Positions 5,493 to 11,350 of a stretch of 21,356 nucleotides of DNA are shown here, piece after piece (position 1 is the stretch's first letter; every line of letters starts with the position of its first letter). The translations under genes and the position numbers were made by a program. The stretch is taken from positions 1-21,356 of the IMG/VR virus record IMGVR_UViG_3300010430_000518; one strand, 5' to 3'. The DNA is from a virus. Below the pieces are notes generated by a model, which was given only the letters and a program-made list of their open reading frames with translations, was not told the origin of the DNA and did not search any database.

Positions 5493-6256
5493 AACACCAC
5501 CTCCTGCTCGCCAGATACGGTTTCGCCAACTTCGTCTTCCCACCCCTTGTCCCTGATCCAGCGTTCAACGTGTTGGAAGTTTGGGGCGAACTCCCCAGCA
5601 GACCTCAGCTCACGTTTAGCCAAAACCTGTTGGTCAAGGCAGGACTGAATCTCGGCACAAAACTCAGGTGATGGGTTGAGTCGCTTCCACTGGTCGAAGG
5701 CGCGTTTGCGGTTGCCCTTTCCGCCAAGGTCTGTGGGCCAGGAATCCCACAATTGATCAAACGTCAACGCGTGCTTGTCACGCGTGCTTTCCTTTCCTTC
5801 CTTCCTTCCTTCCGCTTGTGCGTGCACTTCACGCGTTGCTGACGGTACTTCCACGCGTCCGTCACGCGTGCCCCACGCGTCAGAAGCCGCGTCTTTACTG
5901 GTTATCACCTCATCCGCATCATCAACAGACGGTAAATCGGACGCTGATTCACGATTATTGATAACTTGGTGCTTTGTGAAGGTGGGAATGCAGCCAAACC
6001 ACTCGTCGTCCACGCGATACTTCACGACGAAACCACGCGTGAGCCACGCGTGAAGCACGCGTGAAAAATCAACGTCATCATGGGGTAATGTCTGTGCTTT
6101 TATCGTCCGTGGACGCCAGGGAAATCTCCCCTCGCGATCGGCAACTGTGAACAACATGACCCAAGCGAAACGCACCGGAAGGCCCGTTTCCTGCTCCAGG
6201 TCAAACATGCCCTCATGTGCGGCAAGCTCAGGCTTAACTGTTCTGATTCTCGCCAT
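5489..6256 (-). CDS. O-like replication initiator
   Basis: This is a replication protein with the layout of lambda O. The N-terminal domain (about 1-100) begins MARIRTVKPELAAHEGMF and carries 'ADREGRFPWRPRTIKAQTLP', typical of the winged-helix origin-binding part. A polar linker (about 110-165) follows. The C-terminal block 'FDQLWDSWP', 'KGNRKRAFDQWKRLNP' and 'VERWIRDKGWEDE' is usual for phage replication proteins that recruit the helicase. The linker DNA and part of the N-domain DNA contain nine ACGCGT repeats, the probable origin. The ATG shares a base with the upstream stop (TAATG); the stop overlaps the helicase TTG. Confidence 0.85.
   Translation of the reverse strand: MARIRTVKPELAAHEGMFDLEQETGLPVRFAWVMLFTVADREGRFPWRPRTIKAQTLPHDDVDFSRVLHAWLTRGFVVKYRVDDEWFGCIPTFTKHQVINNRESASDLPSVDDADEVITSKDAASDAWGTRDGRVEVPSATREVHAQAEGRKEGKESTRDKHALTFDQLWDSWPTDLGGKGNRKRAFDQWKRLNPSPEFCAEIQSCLDQQVLAKRELRSAGEFAPNFQHVERWIRDKGWEDEVGETVSGEQEVVF
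5767..6062. other. Probable replication origin: ACGCGT iterons inside the initiator gene
   Basis: Nine copies of ACGCGT, seven of them preceded by C on the plus strand, occur in 296 bp. Cluster A starts at 5767, 5780, 5831, 5853, 5864 and 5875; cluster B starts at 6035, 6046 and 6057, with a one-base variant at 6012. Within clusters the step is 11 bp, or 22, so the sites face one side of the helix. The 11-bp step carries the same word through all three reading frames (SRV, HAW, TRG in one cluster; DAW, TRD, GRV in the other), so the repeat is kept for its DNA. The spacer between clusters contains more A/T-rich patches. Lambda ori is also iterons inside O. Confidence 0.82.
5794..5813. repeat. 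(TTCC)5 tract inside the origin region
   Basis: Five exact TTCC units, preceded by further TTTCC copies from 5788, give a pure purine strand on the coding side, which encodes the EGRKEGKE segment of the linker. It lies between two iterons. Loss or gain of a unit would shift the initiator frame. Confidence 0.9.
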
Positions 6257-6522
6257 TATTGTCTCCGCGATCTGATCCGCATGAACGCCTCAATCTCGGC
6301 CTTCAGTAGCCAGTCCTCAATCTTCACGCCCTGGCTGCGCTGATCCGCGCAAAGCTCAAGGGTCAAGGCGTCAAGGGCAGGCTCTGCCGACTTCAATATT
6401 GGGTATGCGTAGGAATCAAAATGATTGCGGTGCAACCGTATCTGGCTGCGTATGCCCTCGGCAGACAGCGGTATACCGCCATTTGCGAATGTGGGCTGTT
6501 CCGGTGTTCTGGGTTGTGCCAT
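6256..6522 (-). CDS. Hypothetical protein between cro and the initiator (88 aa)
   Basis: I do not recognise this protein. It begins MAQPRTPEQPTFANGGIPLS, has an amphipathic helical middle (IRSQIRLHRNHFDSYAYPIL), and a helical C-terminus ending in IRSRRQ. It occupies the place of lambda cII but shows no helix-turn-helix that I can see. A ribosome site (GAGG) lies before the ATG at 6522. It is separated from cro by 61 bp containing a plus-facing terminator. Its stop shares a base with the initiator ATG. Confidence 0.65.
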   Translation of the reverse strand: MAQPRTPEQPTFANGGIPLSAEGIRSQIRLHRNHFDSYAYPILKSAEPALDALTLELCADQRSQGVKIEDWLLKAEIEAFMRIRSRRQ

Positions 6523-6543
6523 AATTACCTCGTTGTTTTGATT

Positions 6544-6581
6544 AACCCCGGTGGGTGCCAGCCCGTTAAGCCGGGGTTTTT
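6544..6581 (+). terminator. Intrinsic terminator facing against the operon
   Basis: The stem AACCCCGG (6544-6551) pairs with CCGGGGTT (6571-6578) and is followed by T-rich TTTTTCTTT on the plus strand. On the minus strand the stem is followed by AATCAAAA, a poor terminator. It therefore mainly stops plus-strand RNA, antisense to this operon. It may also act weakly as a tR1-like site for the operon. Confidence 0.7.
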
Positions 6582-6583
6582 CT

Positions 6584-6781
6584 TTATGCGGCTGTTTCTT
6601 GATCTACAGTAGGTCGCCATTCTGCCGGACATACGTCAGGGAACAGCAGCGCCAGTGTTTGACGCCTCGGCTGCGGTATACCTTGGACGCGCCACTCTGA
6701 AACAGACGGCGGCTTAATCCCCAAAATTGCCGCGACCTTTCCAGTCCCGCCAAGCTTATCAATAATCTGTGAGTCGTTCAT
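6584..6781 (-). CDS. cro: Cro-like repressor
   Basis: This is a 65-aa DNA-binding protein of the P22 Cro/YdaS-like type. The core is 'MNDSQIIDKLGGTGKVAAIL' followed by 'GIKPPSVSEWRVQGIP', a helix-turn-helix with the recognition helix around PPSVSEW. It is the first gene behind the right early promoter, and presumably binds the TAGG-N4-CCTA operators in the promoter region, switching off early transcription. The ATG at 6781 has an AGGGA site at good spacing and lies about 15 nt from the predicted start site. A longer ORF up to 6892 would run through the promoter and is rejected. Confidence 0.82.
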   Translation of the reverse strand: MNDSQIIDKLGGTGKVAAILGIKPPSVSEWRVQGIPQPRRQTLALLFPDVCPAEWRPTVDQETAA

Positions 6782-6802
6782 CGTAGTCCCTCTGTTTTGC
6801 CG

Positions 6803-6831
6803 ACTATAGGCGAACCTAAAACAAGTGTCAA
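6803..6831 (-). promoter_or_regulatory. Right early promoter (PR-like)
   Basis: On the minus strand TTGACA (6831-6826), a 17-bp spacer and TATAGT (6808-6803) make a near-consensus sigma70 promoter. It drives cro and the replication operon. The 12-bp operator at 6807-6818 covers the -10 edge and the spacer. Confidence 0.9.
6807..6818. promoter_or_regulatory. Operator over the right early promoter
   Basis: TAGGCGAACCTA has perfect 4-bp half sites (TAGG/CCTA) around a 4-bp centre. The same type of site lies over the left early promoter in the same relative place. It is the likely binding site of the Cro-like protein or a CI-like repressor. Confidence 0.75.
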
Positions 6832-6843
6832 CGCCGTTGCGCT

Positions 6844-6885
6844 TATCATAGCCTAAATTATTTTCGTTCGCCCTAATTATTTTCC
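6844..6885. promoter_or_regulatory. Middle part of the control region: half-operators and AT-rich repeat
   Basis: Between the two promoters, CCTAAATTATTTTC (6852-6865) and CCTAATTATTTTC (6872-6884) form an imperfect direct repeat about 20 bp apart. Each begins with the CCTA operator half site, with only a poor partner half upstream (6844-6855 and 6864-6875). They may be weak operators or a bending/IHF-type element. Confidence 0.45.
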
Positions 6886-6914
6886 TTGACACTCACTCTA
6901 GGCTCACCTAATCT
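6886..6914 (+). promoter_or_regulatory. Left early promoter (PL-like)
   Basis: TTGACA (6886-6891), a 17-bp spacer and TAATCT (6909-6914) form a strong sigma70 promoter. The predicted start is near 6921. The leader contains a small hairpin (GCCCG 6923-6927 with CGGGC 6936-6940) and then the ribosome site of the first gene. Confidence 0.88.
6899..6910. promoter_or_regulatory. Operator over the left early promoter
   Basis: TAGGCTCACCTA is a TAGG-N4-CCTA palindrome that overlaps the spacer and -10 edge, matching the site over the right promoter. Confidence 0.75.
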
Positions 6915-6953
6915 TACCCCATGCCCGACAACAACCGGGCCGGGAGAAAAGAC

Positions 6954-7211
6954 ATGGATTACCTTGAAGCACTCGCAGCAGCATCAGGACTCACCGAAGA
7001 AGCGGTATTGCAGATCGCCAACGGCGTAGCCACCGCAATCGAATCTGACAAGTCGGCTGAATGCTACATCGCAGCCAGCCAAGAAGATCAGGTGAACATC
7101 GCCCTGGCCTACTTCGATCACTACCAGCGCATGACCAAAGAGTTTGCGATTCAGCATCACAACAACCCTGAGCCGCTTAACTCCTACATTCTGGCGAGGG
7201 TTTCAGCATGA
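6954..7211 (+). CDS. First gene of the left operon, hypothetical (85 aa)
   Basis: This is an acidic, helical protein beginning MDYLEALAAASGLTEEAVLQ, with a later helix 'DQVNIALAYFDHYQRMTKEF'. No family is recognised. The ATG at 6954 is chosen because GGGAG lies seven bases upstream and the predicted transcript starts near 6921; an in-frame ATG at 6921 would be leaderless. As the first product after the left promoter it takes the place of lambda N, but it lacks the Arg-rich N-terminus of N proteins. It could be an early regulator or host-takeover protein. Confidence 0.65.
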   Translation: MDYLEALAAASGLTEEAVLQIANGVATAIESDKSAECYIAASQEDQVNIALAYFDHYQRMTKEFAIQHHNNPEPLNSYILARVSA

Positions 7212-7564
7212 GCGCACCAGAAAAATACGTTAACCAATACGGCAAAGAGTGTTATCGGGGTGTTACCGAAGACACTCAATTTAACGGCGAGTTATTCCAC
7301 AAACCTGAATGGCAAGAAGATGACGGTGAGAACTTCGCGTTTCACTCTGAGATTGGAAGTCTGACTGTCGTTGACCGTATGACCGGCTTTGGTTGGCGAG
7401 ATATTGAGACTGGATACCGTGATCCAGAAGGCCGTTTTTGGCTCGCATCTGGTAACTACGATGTACGCGAAAGCGGCTGCGAAACAGTTGGCGAAGCAAT
7501 TGACTGGGTAAAAGTTAGAGCAAATAACTGTGTTGGGTATCTAGCTGGCGAGGTGGTCGCATGA
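7208..7564 (+). CDS. Hypothetical early protein (118 aa)
   Basis: This is a soluble protein starting MSAPEKYVNQYGKECYRGVT, rich in aromatic and charged residues, with segments 'GFGWRDIETGYRDPEGRFWL' and 'GEAIDWVKVRANNCVGYLAG'. The latter looks like an alpha/beta domain edge. The ATG overlaps the previous stop (ATGA), so the two are co-translated. I do not recognise a family. Confidence 0.65.
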   Translation: MSAPEKYVNQYGKECYRGVTEDTQFNGELFHKPEWQEDDGENFAFHSEIGSLTVVDRMTGFGWRDIETGYRDPEGRFWLASGNYDVRESGCETVGEAIDWVKVRANNCVGYLAGEVVA

Positions 7565-7707
7565 ATGACGTTAAGTACATGTTCCCTGACCGCCGCATGG
7601 CATACCCCAAGCCCATGGAAGCTTTCTGGAAGGTCTTTCCCGTGGCTGTAGTCAGCTTTGCCTGGGGTGGTATCAGCGTGTATTTCTGGCTGGGAGGTGC
7701 GCTGTGA
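7561..7707 (+). CDS. Small membrane protein (48 aa)
   Basis: The N-terminus is polar (MNDVKYMFPDRRMAYPKP), followed by one hydrophobic segment from about residue 22 to the end (FWKVFPVAVVSFAWGGISVY). Both ends use overlaps: ATGA with the previous gene and GTGA with the next. The function is unknown. Its place in the early operon suggests a host-envelope or exclusion role, which is only inference. Confidence 0.6.
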   Translation: MNDVKYMFPDRRMAYPKPMEAFWKVFPVAVVSFAWGGISVYFWLGGAL

Positions 7708-7949
7708 GCAGGTCACTGCTTCACATAACGAAGCTAGAAGAATTCAAGTCGTGGCTCGACTCTCGGGGAATTGAGCACAGACCTCCGCGCGGTGACTATC
7801 AGGTACTCCAAGTCAAGATGCGAAAGCACGGCTACGCATGCGTTTATAGCCGACACGACATGAAGGAGCACTTCACTGTAGACGCAAGGATAGAGGGGCT
7901 TGTTTCTAGGTTTTGCCGGGAACGGAAAAAGCAGGGTGGTGCGCTATGA
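7704..7949 (+). CDS. Hypothetical early protein (81 aa)
   Basis: The GTG start overlaps the previous stop (GTGA). The protein reads MSRSLLHITKLEEFKSWLDS and then 'YQVLQVKMRKHGYACVYSRH'. It is basic at the end (RFCRERKKQGG). I recall the pattern 'TKLEEFKSWLDSRGIEHRP...YQVLQV' from other gammaproteobacterial phages, without a known role. Confidence 0.65.
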   Translation: MSRSLLHITKLEEFKSWLDSRGIEHRPPRGDYQVLQVKMRKHGYACVYSRHDMKEHFTVDARIEGLVSRFCRERKKQGGAL

Positions 7950-8200
7950 AAAAAGTACGCATATGGGCAACGGTGGAAGTTGATTGCTTTATCTATCCAA
8001 CTGAAGGGGATTTTGGCGACACCGAATATGTAATTGAATCGGCAGTGCCGGTAAAGCAAGAGCTGATGGATACCCCTGACAGCGACTACAAGCTGCAACT
8101 GTATGAGGCGGTAGACGACCAGTTAGAAAACGAGGCGTTTCAGGCCTCAGACCCTGGGCAAATATACGGCGACCCTTATATCTCGGGAGTTATCTCATGA
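7946..8200 (+). CDS. Hypothetical acidic protein (84 aa)
   Basis: The ATG at 7946 overlaps the previous stop (ATGA); an upstream extension to 7913 is rejected. The protein opens MKKVRIWATVEVDCFIYPTE, a beta-hairpin-like start, and is strongly acidic afterwards (DDQLENEAFQASDPGQIYGD). Small acidic early proteins are sometimes DNA mimics against host defences, but nothing here proves that. Confidence 0.6.
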   Translation: MKKVRIWATVEVDCFIYPTEGDFGDTEYVIESAVPVKQELMDTPDSDYKLQLYEAVDDQLENEAFQASDPGQIYGDPYISGVIS

Positions 8201-8517
8201 GAGCAACACTGGAATTTCAGTTTAACGGCGCGCGGGTATCGGCCACGGTTGATTACAGCTATGGCGTTGAGGATGACGGACGGATTGAGCTTGGCCCCGT
8301 GACATTCCTCGGCAGCATTGACGACATCACCGGCCTGCTGAACGAGTACCAGAGAGATTACATGATGGGCCTGTGCAGAAAGGATTGGGCGCACCACCTG
8401 TCATGCCATGAGCGGTCAAAGCCGCGCCCGGTACCGCAGGACATTATCGACGCAGAGCGCGAGGCGGTGTTTAACGATCCGATTAGCAAAGCAAAAGAGT
8501 TACACAACCAACTCTAG
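8197..8517 (+). CDS. Hypothetical early protein (106 aa)
   Basis: The start overlaps the previous stop (ATGA). The first half reads as beta strands (MRATLEFQFNGARVSATVDY), the second as helix (DITGLLNEYQRDYMMGLCRK) with a polar tail. No known family is recognised. Its TAG stop ends the first coupled block of the operon. Directly after it a GC hairpin (8517-8530) precedes the next ribosome site. Confidence 0.6.
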   Translation: MRATLEFQFNGARVSATVDYSYGVEDDGRIELGPVTFLGSIDDITGLLNEYQRDYMMGLCRKDWAHHLSCHERSKPRPVPQDIIDAEREAVFNDPISKAKELHNQL

Positions 8518-8530
8518 GCGCAAGTGCGCC
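8517..8530 (+). other. GC hairpin before the recombination genes
   Basis: GGCGC-AAGT-GCGCC is a perfect five-pair stem that begins in the previous stop codon and ends two bases before the AAGGAG ribosome site of the next gene. There is no T-run, so it is not an intrinsic terminator. It may be an RNA stability or processing element. Confidence 0.5.
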
Positions 8531-8543
8531 CAAGGAGATAGCA

Positions 8544-9062
8544 ATGACAAACCTAGTATTTGAACCGTCACAGACAACTCACTGGAAAAACCTGTTCCCA
8601 AGCAAAACCATGCTGCTCGGGTCGCACAACCTCAACCCAGGCGAAGAACTCATTGCGACGATAAAGATCGTCAAGATTCAAGAGATCGTAAGCACCAGCG
8701 GTCAGAAGGAGAACGTGCCGGTAGTGCAGTTTGAGAACGCGCCCCCAATGGTGCTGAACATCACGAACAGCCGCACGATCGCCAGCCTTTACGGTGAGTG
8801 CTACGACCATTGGGCTGGCAACCATGTCCAGATATTTGCCACGAAGGTAAAAGCTTTTGGCGTTGAGCAGATGGCGCTGCGAATCCGTCCAGCGATACCT
8901 GACACGAATCAGGATGTTTCAGAACACGAATCAAATCTTCGCGCCTGCACCACGATGGCAGACCTCAAGTCGTGCTTCATGGCGATACCCAAGCACCTCA
9001 AACCAAAGCTTGAGTCTGTAAAGAACGAGATGAAGGAGTCTATCAATGCTGCGCAAAATTGA
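8544..9062 (+). CDS. Probable ssDNA-binding or recombination partner (172 aa)
   Basis: The first 120 residues look like an all-beta fold, perhaps OB-like (ELIATIKIVKIQEIV, VPVVQFENAPPMVLNITNSR, HVQIFATKVKAFGVEQMALR). The C-terminal tail 'LRACTTMADLKSCFMAIPKH' resembles the helical ends of phage RecT/Erf-type recombinases. It ends 17 nt inside the start of the YqaJ nuclease, so the two are made together. Exonucleases of this type usually pair with an annealing protein, so a lambda Bet/SSB-like role is plausible. I cannot name the family. Confidence 0.6.
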   Translation: MTNLVFEPSQTTHWKNLFPSKTMLLGSHNLNPGEELIATIKIVKIQEIVSTSGQKENVPVVQFENAPPMVLNITNSRTIASLYGECYDHWAGNHVQIFATKVKAFGVEQMALRIRPAIPDTNQDVSEHESNLRACTTMADLKSCFMAIPKHLKPKLESVKNEMKESINAAQN

Positions 9063-9666
9063 TGTTGAGCAAGGCTCGCTGGACTGGCACATATTGCGCC
9101 AGGGTCGCGTGACAGGGACAACGCTCAAGAGTGCGATTGGCTCGCCAAAAGTGCAGGAAACGCTGATGCACAAGCTTATAGCCGAGATGATGACAGAGCC
9201 GCAGATTGACGACATTAACAGCGCGGCAGTTACTCGCGGTCGGGAGATAGAGCCACTGGCAAGGGCGGCGGTCATTGCGGAGACAGGGATTCCGTTCACT
9301 GAAACAGGCATGTTGGTGTGCGATGAATTGCCCGGCTTCGGGGTCTCGCCTGACGCGATATTTGAGGATAGCGGTTTGATTAGAGGCGGGCTGGAAATCA
9401 AGTGCCCTGACAGCAAAAAGCACGTTGAGTACCTGCGAGCCGGTGTGCTGCCAAGCGAGTACGACCAACAAGTCATGGCCCCGTTTATCCTGTCAGACGA
9501 CATTACGCACTGGTATTTCGCTAGCTATGACGACAGAAACTATCAGCTCCCGCTTTTCCTTATCCGTATCGAGCGCGACCAGTTCCCGGATATTGAAAAG
9601 CACAGGGAAAAACTGCGCGCATTTATCAGGCGCGTTCACGAAACGCACGAAGAACTTACATTCTAG
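9046..9666 (+). CDS. YqaJ-type recombination exonuclease (lambda Exo-like)
   Basis: This is a PD-(D/E)XK exonuclease that resects DNA ends for phage recombination. Family blocks are 'EQGSLDWHILRQGRVTGTT' (8-26), 'RGREIEPLAR' (64-73), 'GFGVSPDAIFE' with Asp103, 'GGLEIKCP' with Glu117 and Lys119, and 'YDQQVM' (139-144), which together form the metal site. At 206 aa it is close to lambda Exo (226). It overlaps the 172-aa gene upstream by 17 nt and ends with TAG. The pair is the exo-bet equivalent of this phage. Confidence 0.92.
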   Translation: MLRKIDVEQGSLDWHILRQGRVTGTTLKSAIGSPKVQETLMHKLIAEMMTEPQIDDINSAAVTRGREIEPLARAAVIAETGIPFTETGMLVCDELPGFGVSPDAIFEDSGLIRGGLEIKCPDSKKHVEYLRAGVLPSEYDQQVMAPFILSDDITHWYFASYDDRNYQLPLFLIRIERDQFPDIEKHREKLRAFIRRVHETHEELTF

Positions 9667-9678
9667 CGAGGCAGCAGC

Positions 9679-9882
9679 ATGACAACCTTGGTATCCCCTA
9701 CCGGCGAGCGCGTTGAGATTATCTGGCTGCGCCCCTTCTGCCGGAAGTACGGCCTTGACTCCGGGAACATGACCCGAGTTATCAACGGAGAGCGTCAGCA
9801 CCACAAGGGCTGGCGACTTGCGGATACCGGGGCCTTCAGGCGCAAGCCGTACGCGATTGAACGCTATCACTTACATGGCTGA
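9679..9882 (+). CDS. Small NUMOD-like DNA-binding protein (67 aa)
   Basis: The segment 'WLRPFCRKYGLDSGNMTRVI' followed by 'NGERQHHKGWRLADTG' matches the helix-turn-helix repeat found next to HNH/GIY-YIG homing nucleases and as free small phage proteins. There is no nuclease domain here. The role is probably sequence-specific DNA binding, target unknown. The start ATG lies 12 nt behind the exonuclease stop. Confidence 0.65.
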   Translation: MTTLVSPTGERVEIIWLRPFCRKYGLDSGNMTRVINGERQHHKGWRLADTGAFRRKPYAIERYHLHG

Positions 9883-9953
9883 TTTCACGGCGGCGAAGGG
9901 CGCGGATACCGGCAGCGCCAAACCCTGAGCCGCCACCAATTGAGGAAGTAAAA

Positions 9954-10487
9954 ATGAAAGGAACGATAACAGCCCCAGGGCATGTAAACGGCAAGTACGC
10001 GGGTGAAGTTAGTGTGCATTGGGACGGTGAAAGCATTGATGTTTCGTCGTCTATTGACGCGGAGCCGGCACCGGAGCCCATACCGGCGCCAGACCCGAAG
10101 CCACCAAGCGGCAACTGGCCAGTCGTTGACCTGGCCACGGACGGCACCCGGAGTCAGCACTACCTAAAACGCGGCGAGGTGAAGACGTGGGAGCTGCGCA
10201 CCAATGGCGACCCGAAGTTGTCTGGCGATATAAATATCTCTGAAATGACCAACTACGAAAAGGTATTCCGCCGCATGTGGATTTCCGAAACTCCGGGCGG
10301 AAAGGCTATATACAAAGGCGAGGCCGACGGAGTAAGCGGGTGCAAACTGCGGTGGACACAGGCCAAGCCGAGATTTTTCCAAATCCGGGCGCACCTCACT
10401 CCGGGCAAAACATACTACCTGAACATCACTGCAACCAGTGGGCCGGACAGGTCAGGACTGTACCTCACCTTTGGCAGCAAGTCTTGA
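9954..10487 (+). CDS. Two-domain beta-rich protein with a proline linker (177 aa)
   Basis: Residues 1-35 form a small beta domain (MKGTITAPGHVNGKYAGEVS). A Pro/Ala/Glu linker follows (AEPAPEPIPAPDPKPP, about 36-52), then a larger beta-sandwich-like domain with 'YLKRGEVKTWELRTNG' and 'HLTPGKTYYLNITATSG'. The latter recalls adhesin or pre-peptidase C-terminal type domains. No signal peptide is seen. A good ribosome site (GAGGAAG) and its own terminator at 10493-10530 make it a separable unit, like a moron. Such domains normally sit in virion or surface proteins, so its place among early genes is odd. Confidence 0.6.
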   Translation: MKGTITAPGHVNGKYAGEVSVHWDGESIDVSSSIDAEPAPEPIPAPDPKPPSGNWPVVDLATDGTRSQHYLKRGEVKTWELRTNGDPKLSGDINISEMTNYEKVFRRMWISETPGGKAIYKGEADGVSGCKLRWTQAKPRFFQIRAHLTPGKTYYLNITATSGPDRSGLYLTFGSKS

Positions 10488-10492
10488 TGGCT

Positions 10493-10530
10493 CCCCGCCC
10501 GAGCCTGACCAGCAACGGCGGGGCTTTTTT
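10493..10530 (+). terminator. Intrinsic terminator inside the left operon
   Basis: CCCCGCC (10493-10499) pairs with GGCGGGG (10517-10523), followed by C and six T. Genes downstream, including xis and int, would need read-through, antitermination or their own promoter. Confidence 0.88.
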
Positions 10531-10540
10531 GGAGATACAC

Positions 10541-10615
10541 ATGATCATAGCAGACTGGGCAGTATGGCCCGCCCTGGCGCTGATGGTGCTGGCGGCATGG
10601 AGGATGGAAGGATGA
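10541..10615 (+). CDS. Tiny hydrophobic protein (24 aa)
   Basis: A GGAG site lies seven bases before the ATG. The product starts MIIADWAVWPALALMVLAAW and ends RMEG, a single hydrophobic segment. Its stop overlaps the next ATG (ATGA). It may be a leader peptide that couples translation to the next gene, or a small membrane protein. Confidence 0.45.
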   Translation: MIIADWAVWPALALMVLAAWRMEG

Positions 10616-10866
10616 GTGATATTACAGGCGGGCCAGCATATCCGGTAGTTGGCCATATGTACGACAAGAGCAGGCTTGGCGGGCAACTGGCGCACGGCAT
10701 GACCCTGCTAGACCACTTCGCTGGGCTTGCTATGCAGGGCTACCTAATCAACATTGGAATTGTTGGCGGTAACGCACCAACTGATGTTGATGTAGCCCGG
10801 TACGCATACGAAATGGCAGAAGTCATGCTCAGCGCCCGCGAGACATACATGGATGGAAACGTATGA
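10612..10866 (+). CDS. Common phage hypothetical protein (84 aa)
   Basis: This belongs to a frequent small phage family with the pattern 'GGPAYPVVGHMY... GMTLLDHFAGLAMQGYL ... YAYEMAEVMLSARE'. Its function is unknown. The start at 10612 overlaps the 24-aa gene; the longer frame up to 10438 is rejected because it crosses the terminator. Its TGA overlaps the next ATG (ATGA). Confidence 0.75.
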   Translation: MSDITGGPAYPVVGHMYDKSRLGGQLAHGMTLLDHFAGLAMQGYLINIGIVGGNAPTDVDVARYAYEMAEVMLSARETYMDGNV

Positions 10867-11327
10867 CTTTCAGCGACTTCATACGCGGCGATAACAAAGA
10901 GGCGGTGATGATGGACGTGATGGACAAAGCAAAGCGGGAGCAGTTACGCACACTGGCGCTGGCAGACGCGCAAGAGTCTCCACGCAGCTACGTTACAGCG
11001 CAGGACGTTATCGCCCTGCTGGACAGGATAGACGAGCTTGAAGCAGCCGCCGAGGTGGAGAGCGCGGAGCCCAATAAAATGATCAGCCCGGCCGGGTGGG
11101 GGGAATTCAGGGAAGCCGGCTTGCTCTGGTGGGTCAATCGGTCGCTTCACTTATTCGGATGGGCCATTGTTGTTGATGTTGGGGACGACGGCTCGATAGA
11201 TAACTGCTACCCGGCGCGCTGCAGGTTCAGGGGGTTCGATGTGGAATCTGAGGAAGCCGGGTTTGTAAAACTAACGCAGCACCTATCCGACTCCATGCCG
11301 CAATTATTGAACGACATAAAAGACTAA
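10863..11327 (+). CDS. Hypothetical phage accessory protein (154 aa)
   Basis: The N-terminus is helical (MDKAKREQLRTLALADAQES, then 'VTAQDVIALLDRIDELEAAA'), a common phage accessory head module. The C-terminal half is a different aromatic-rich domain (EFREAGLLWWVNRSLHLFGW). Between them lies 'AAAEVESAEP', encoded by a 29-bp segment that recurs in the next gene. The protein looks modular. I know no function. Confidence 0.65.
   Translation: MTFSDFIRGDNKEAVMMDVMDKAKREQLRTLALADAQESPRSYVTAQDVIALLDRIDELEAAAEVESAEPNKMISPAGWGEFREAGLLWWVNRSLHLFGWAIVVDVGDDGSIDNCYPARCRFRGFDVESEEAGFVKLTQHLSDSMPQLLNDIKD
11043..11071 (+). repeat. 29-bp repeat, copy 1 (Glu codon intact)
   Basis: This matches 11474-11502 in 28 of 29 bases. 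The single difference is G at 11052 here versus T at 11483 there: codon GAG here, TAG there. Both copies are read in the same frame. Confidence 0.95.
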
Positions 11328-11350
11328 ATATGCTTATAAAGGGAGAATTA

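Noticed and set aside
6781-6892. N-terminal extension of cro
   Set aside because: It would start upstream of the promoter that transcribes cro; the internal ATG at 6781 has a proper ribosome site.
6923-6940. Hairpin in the left leader considered as a boxB/nut site
   Set aside because: The stem is only five pairs with an eight-base loop lacking a GNRA-like fold, and no boxA word is seen nearby.
8931-9503. 190-aa minus ORF over the YqaJ nuclease
   Set aside because: It is antisense to a nuclease with clear catalytic motifs, and Ser/Cys-rich without a family pattern.
9875-9928. 17-codon ORF after the NUMOD-like gene
   Set aside because: It is too short to support, without its own ribosome site.
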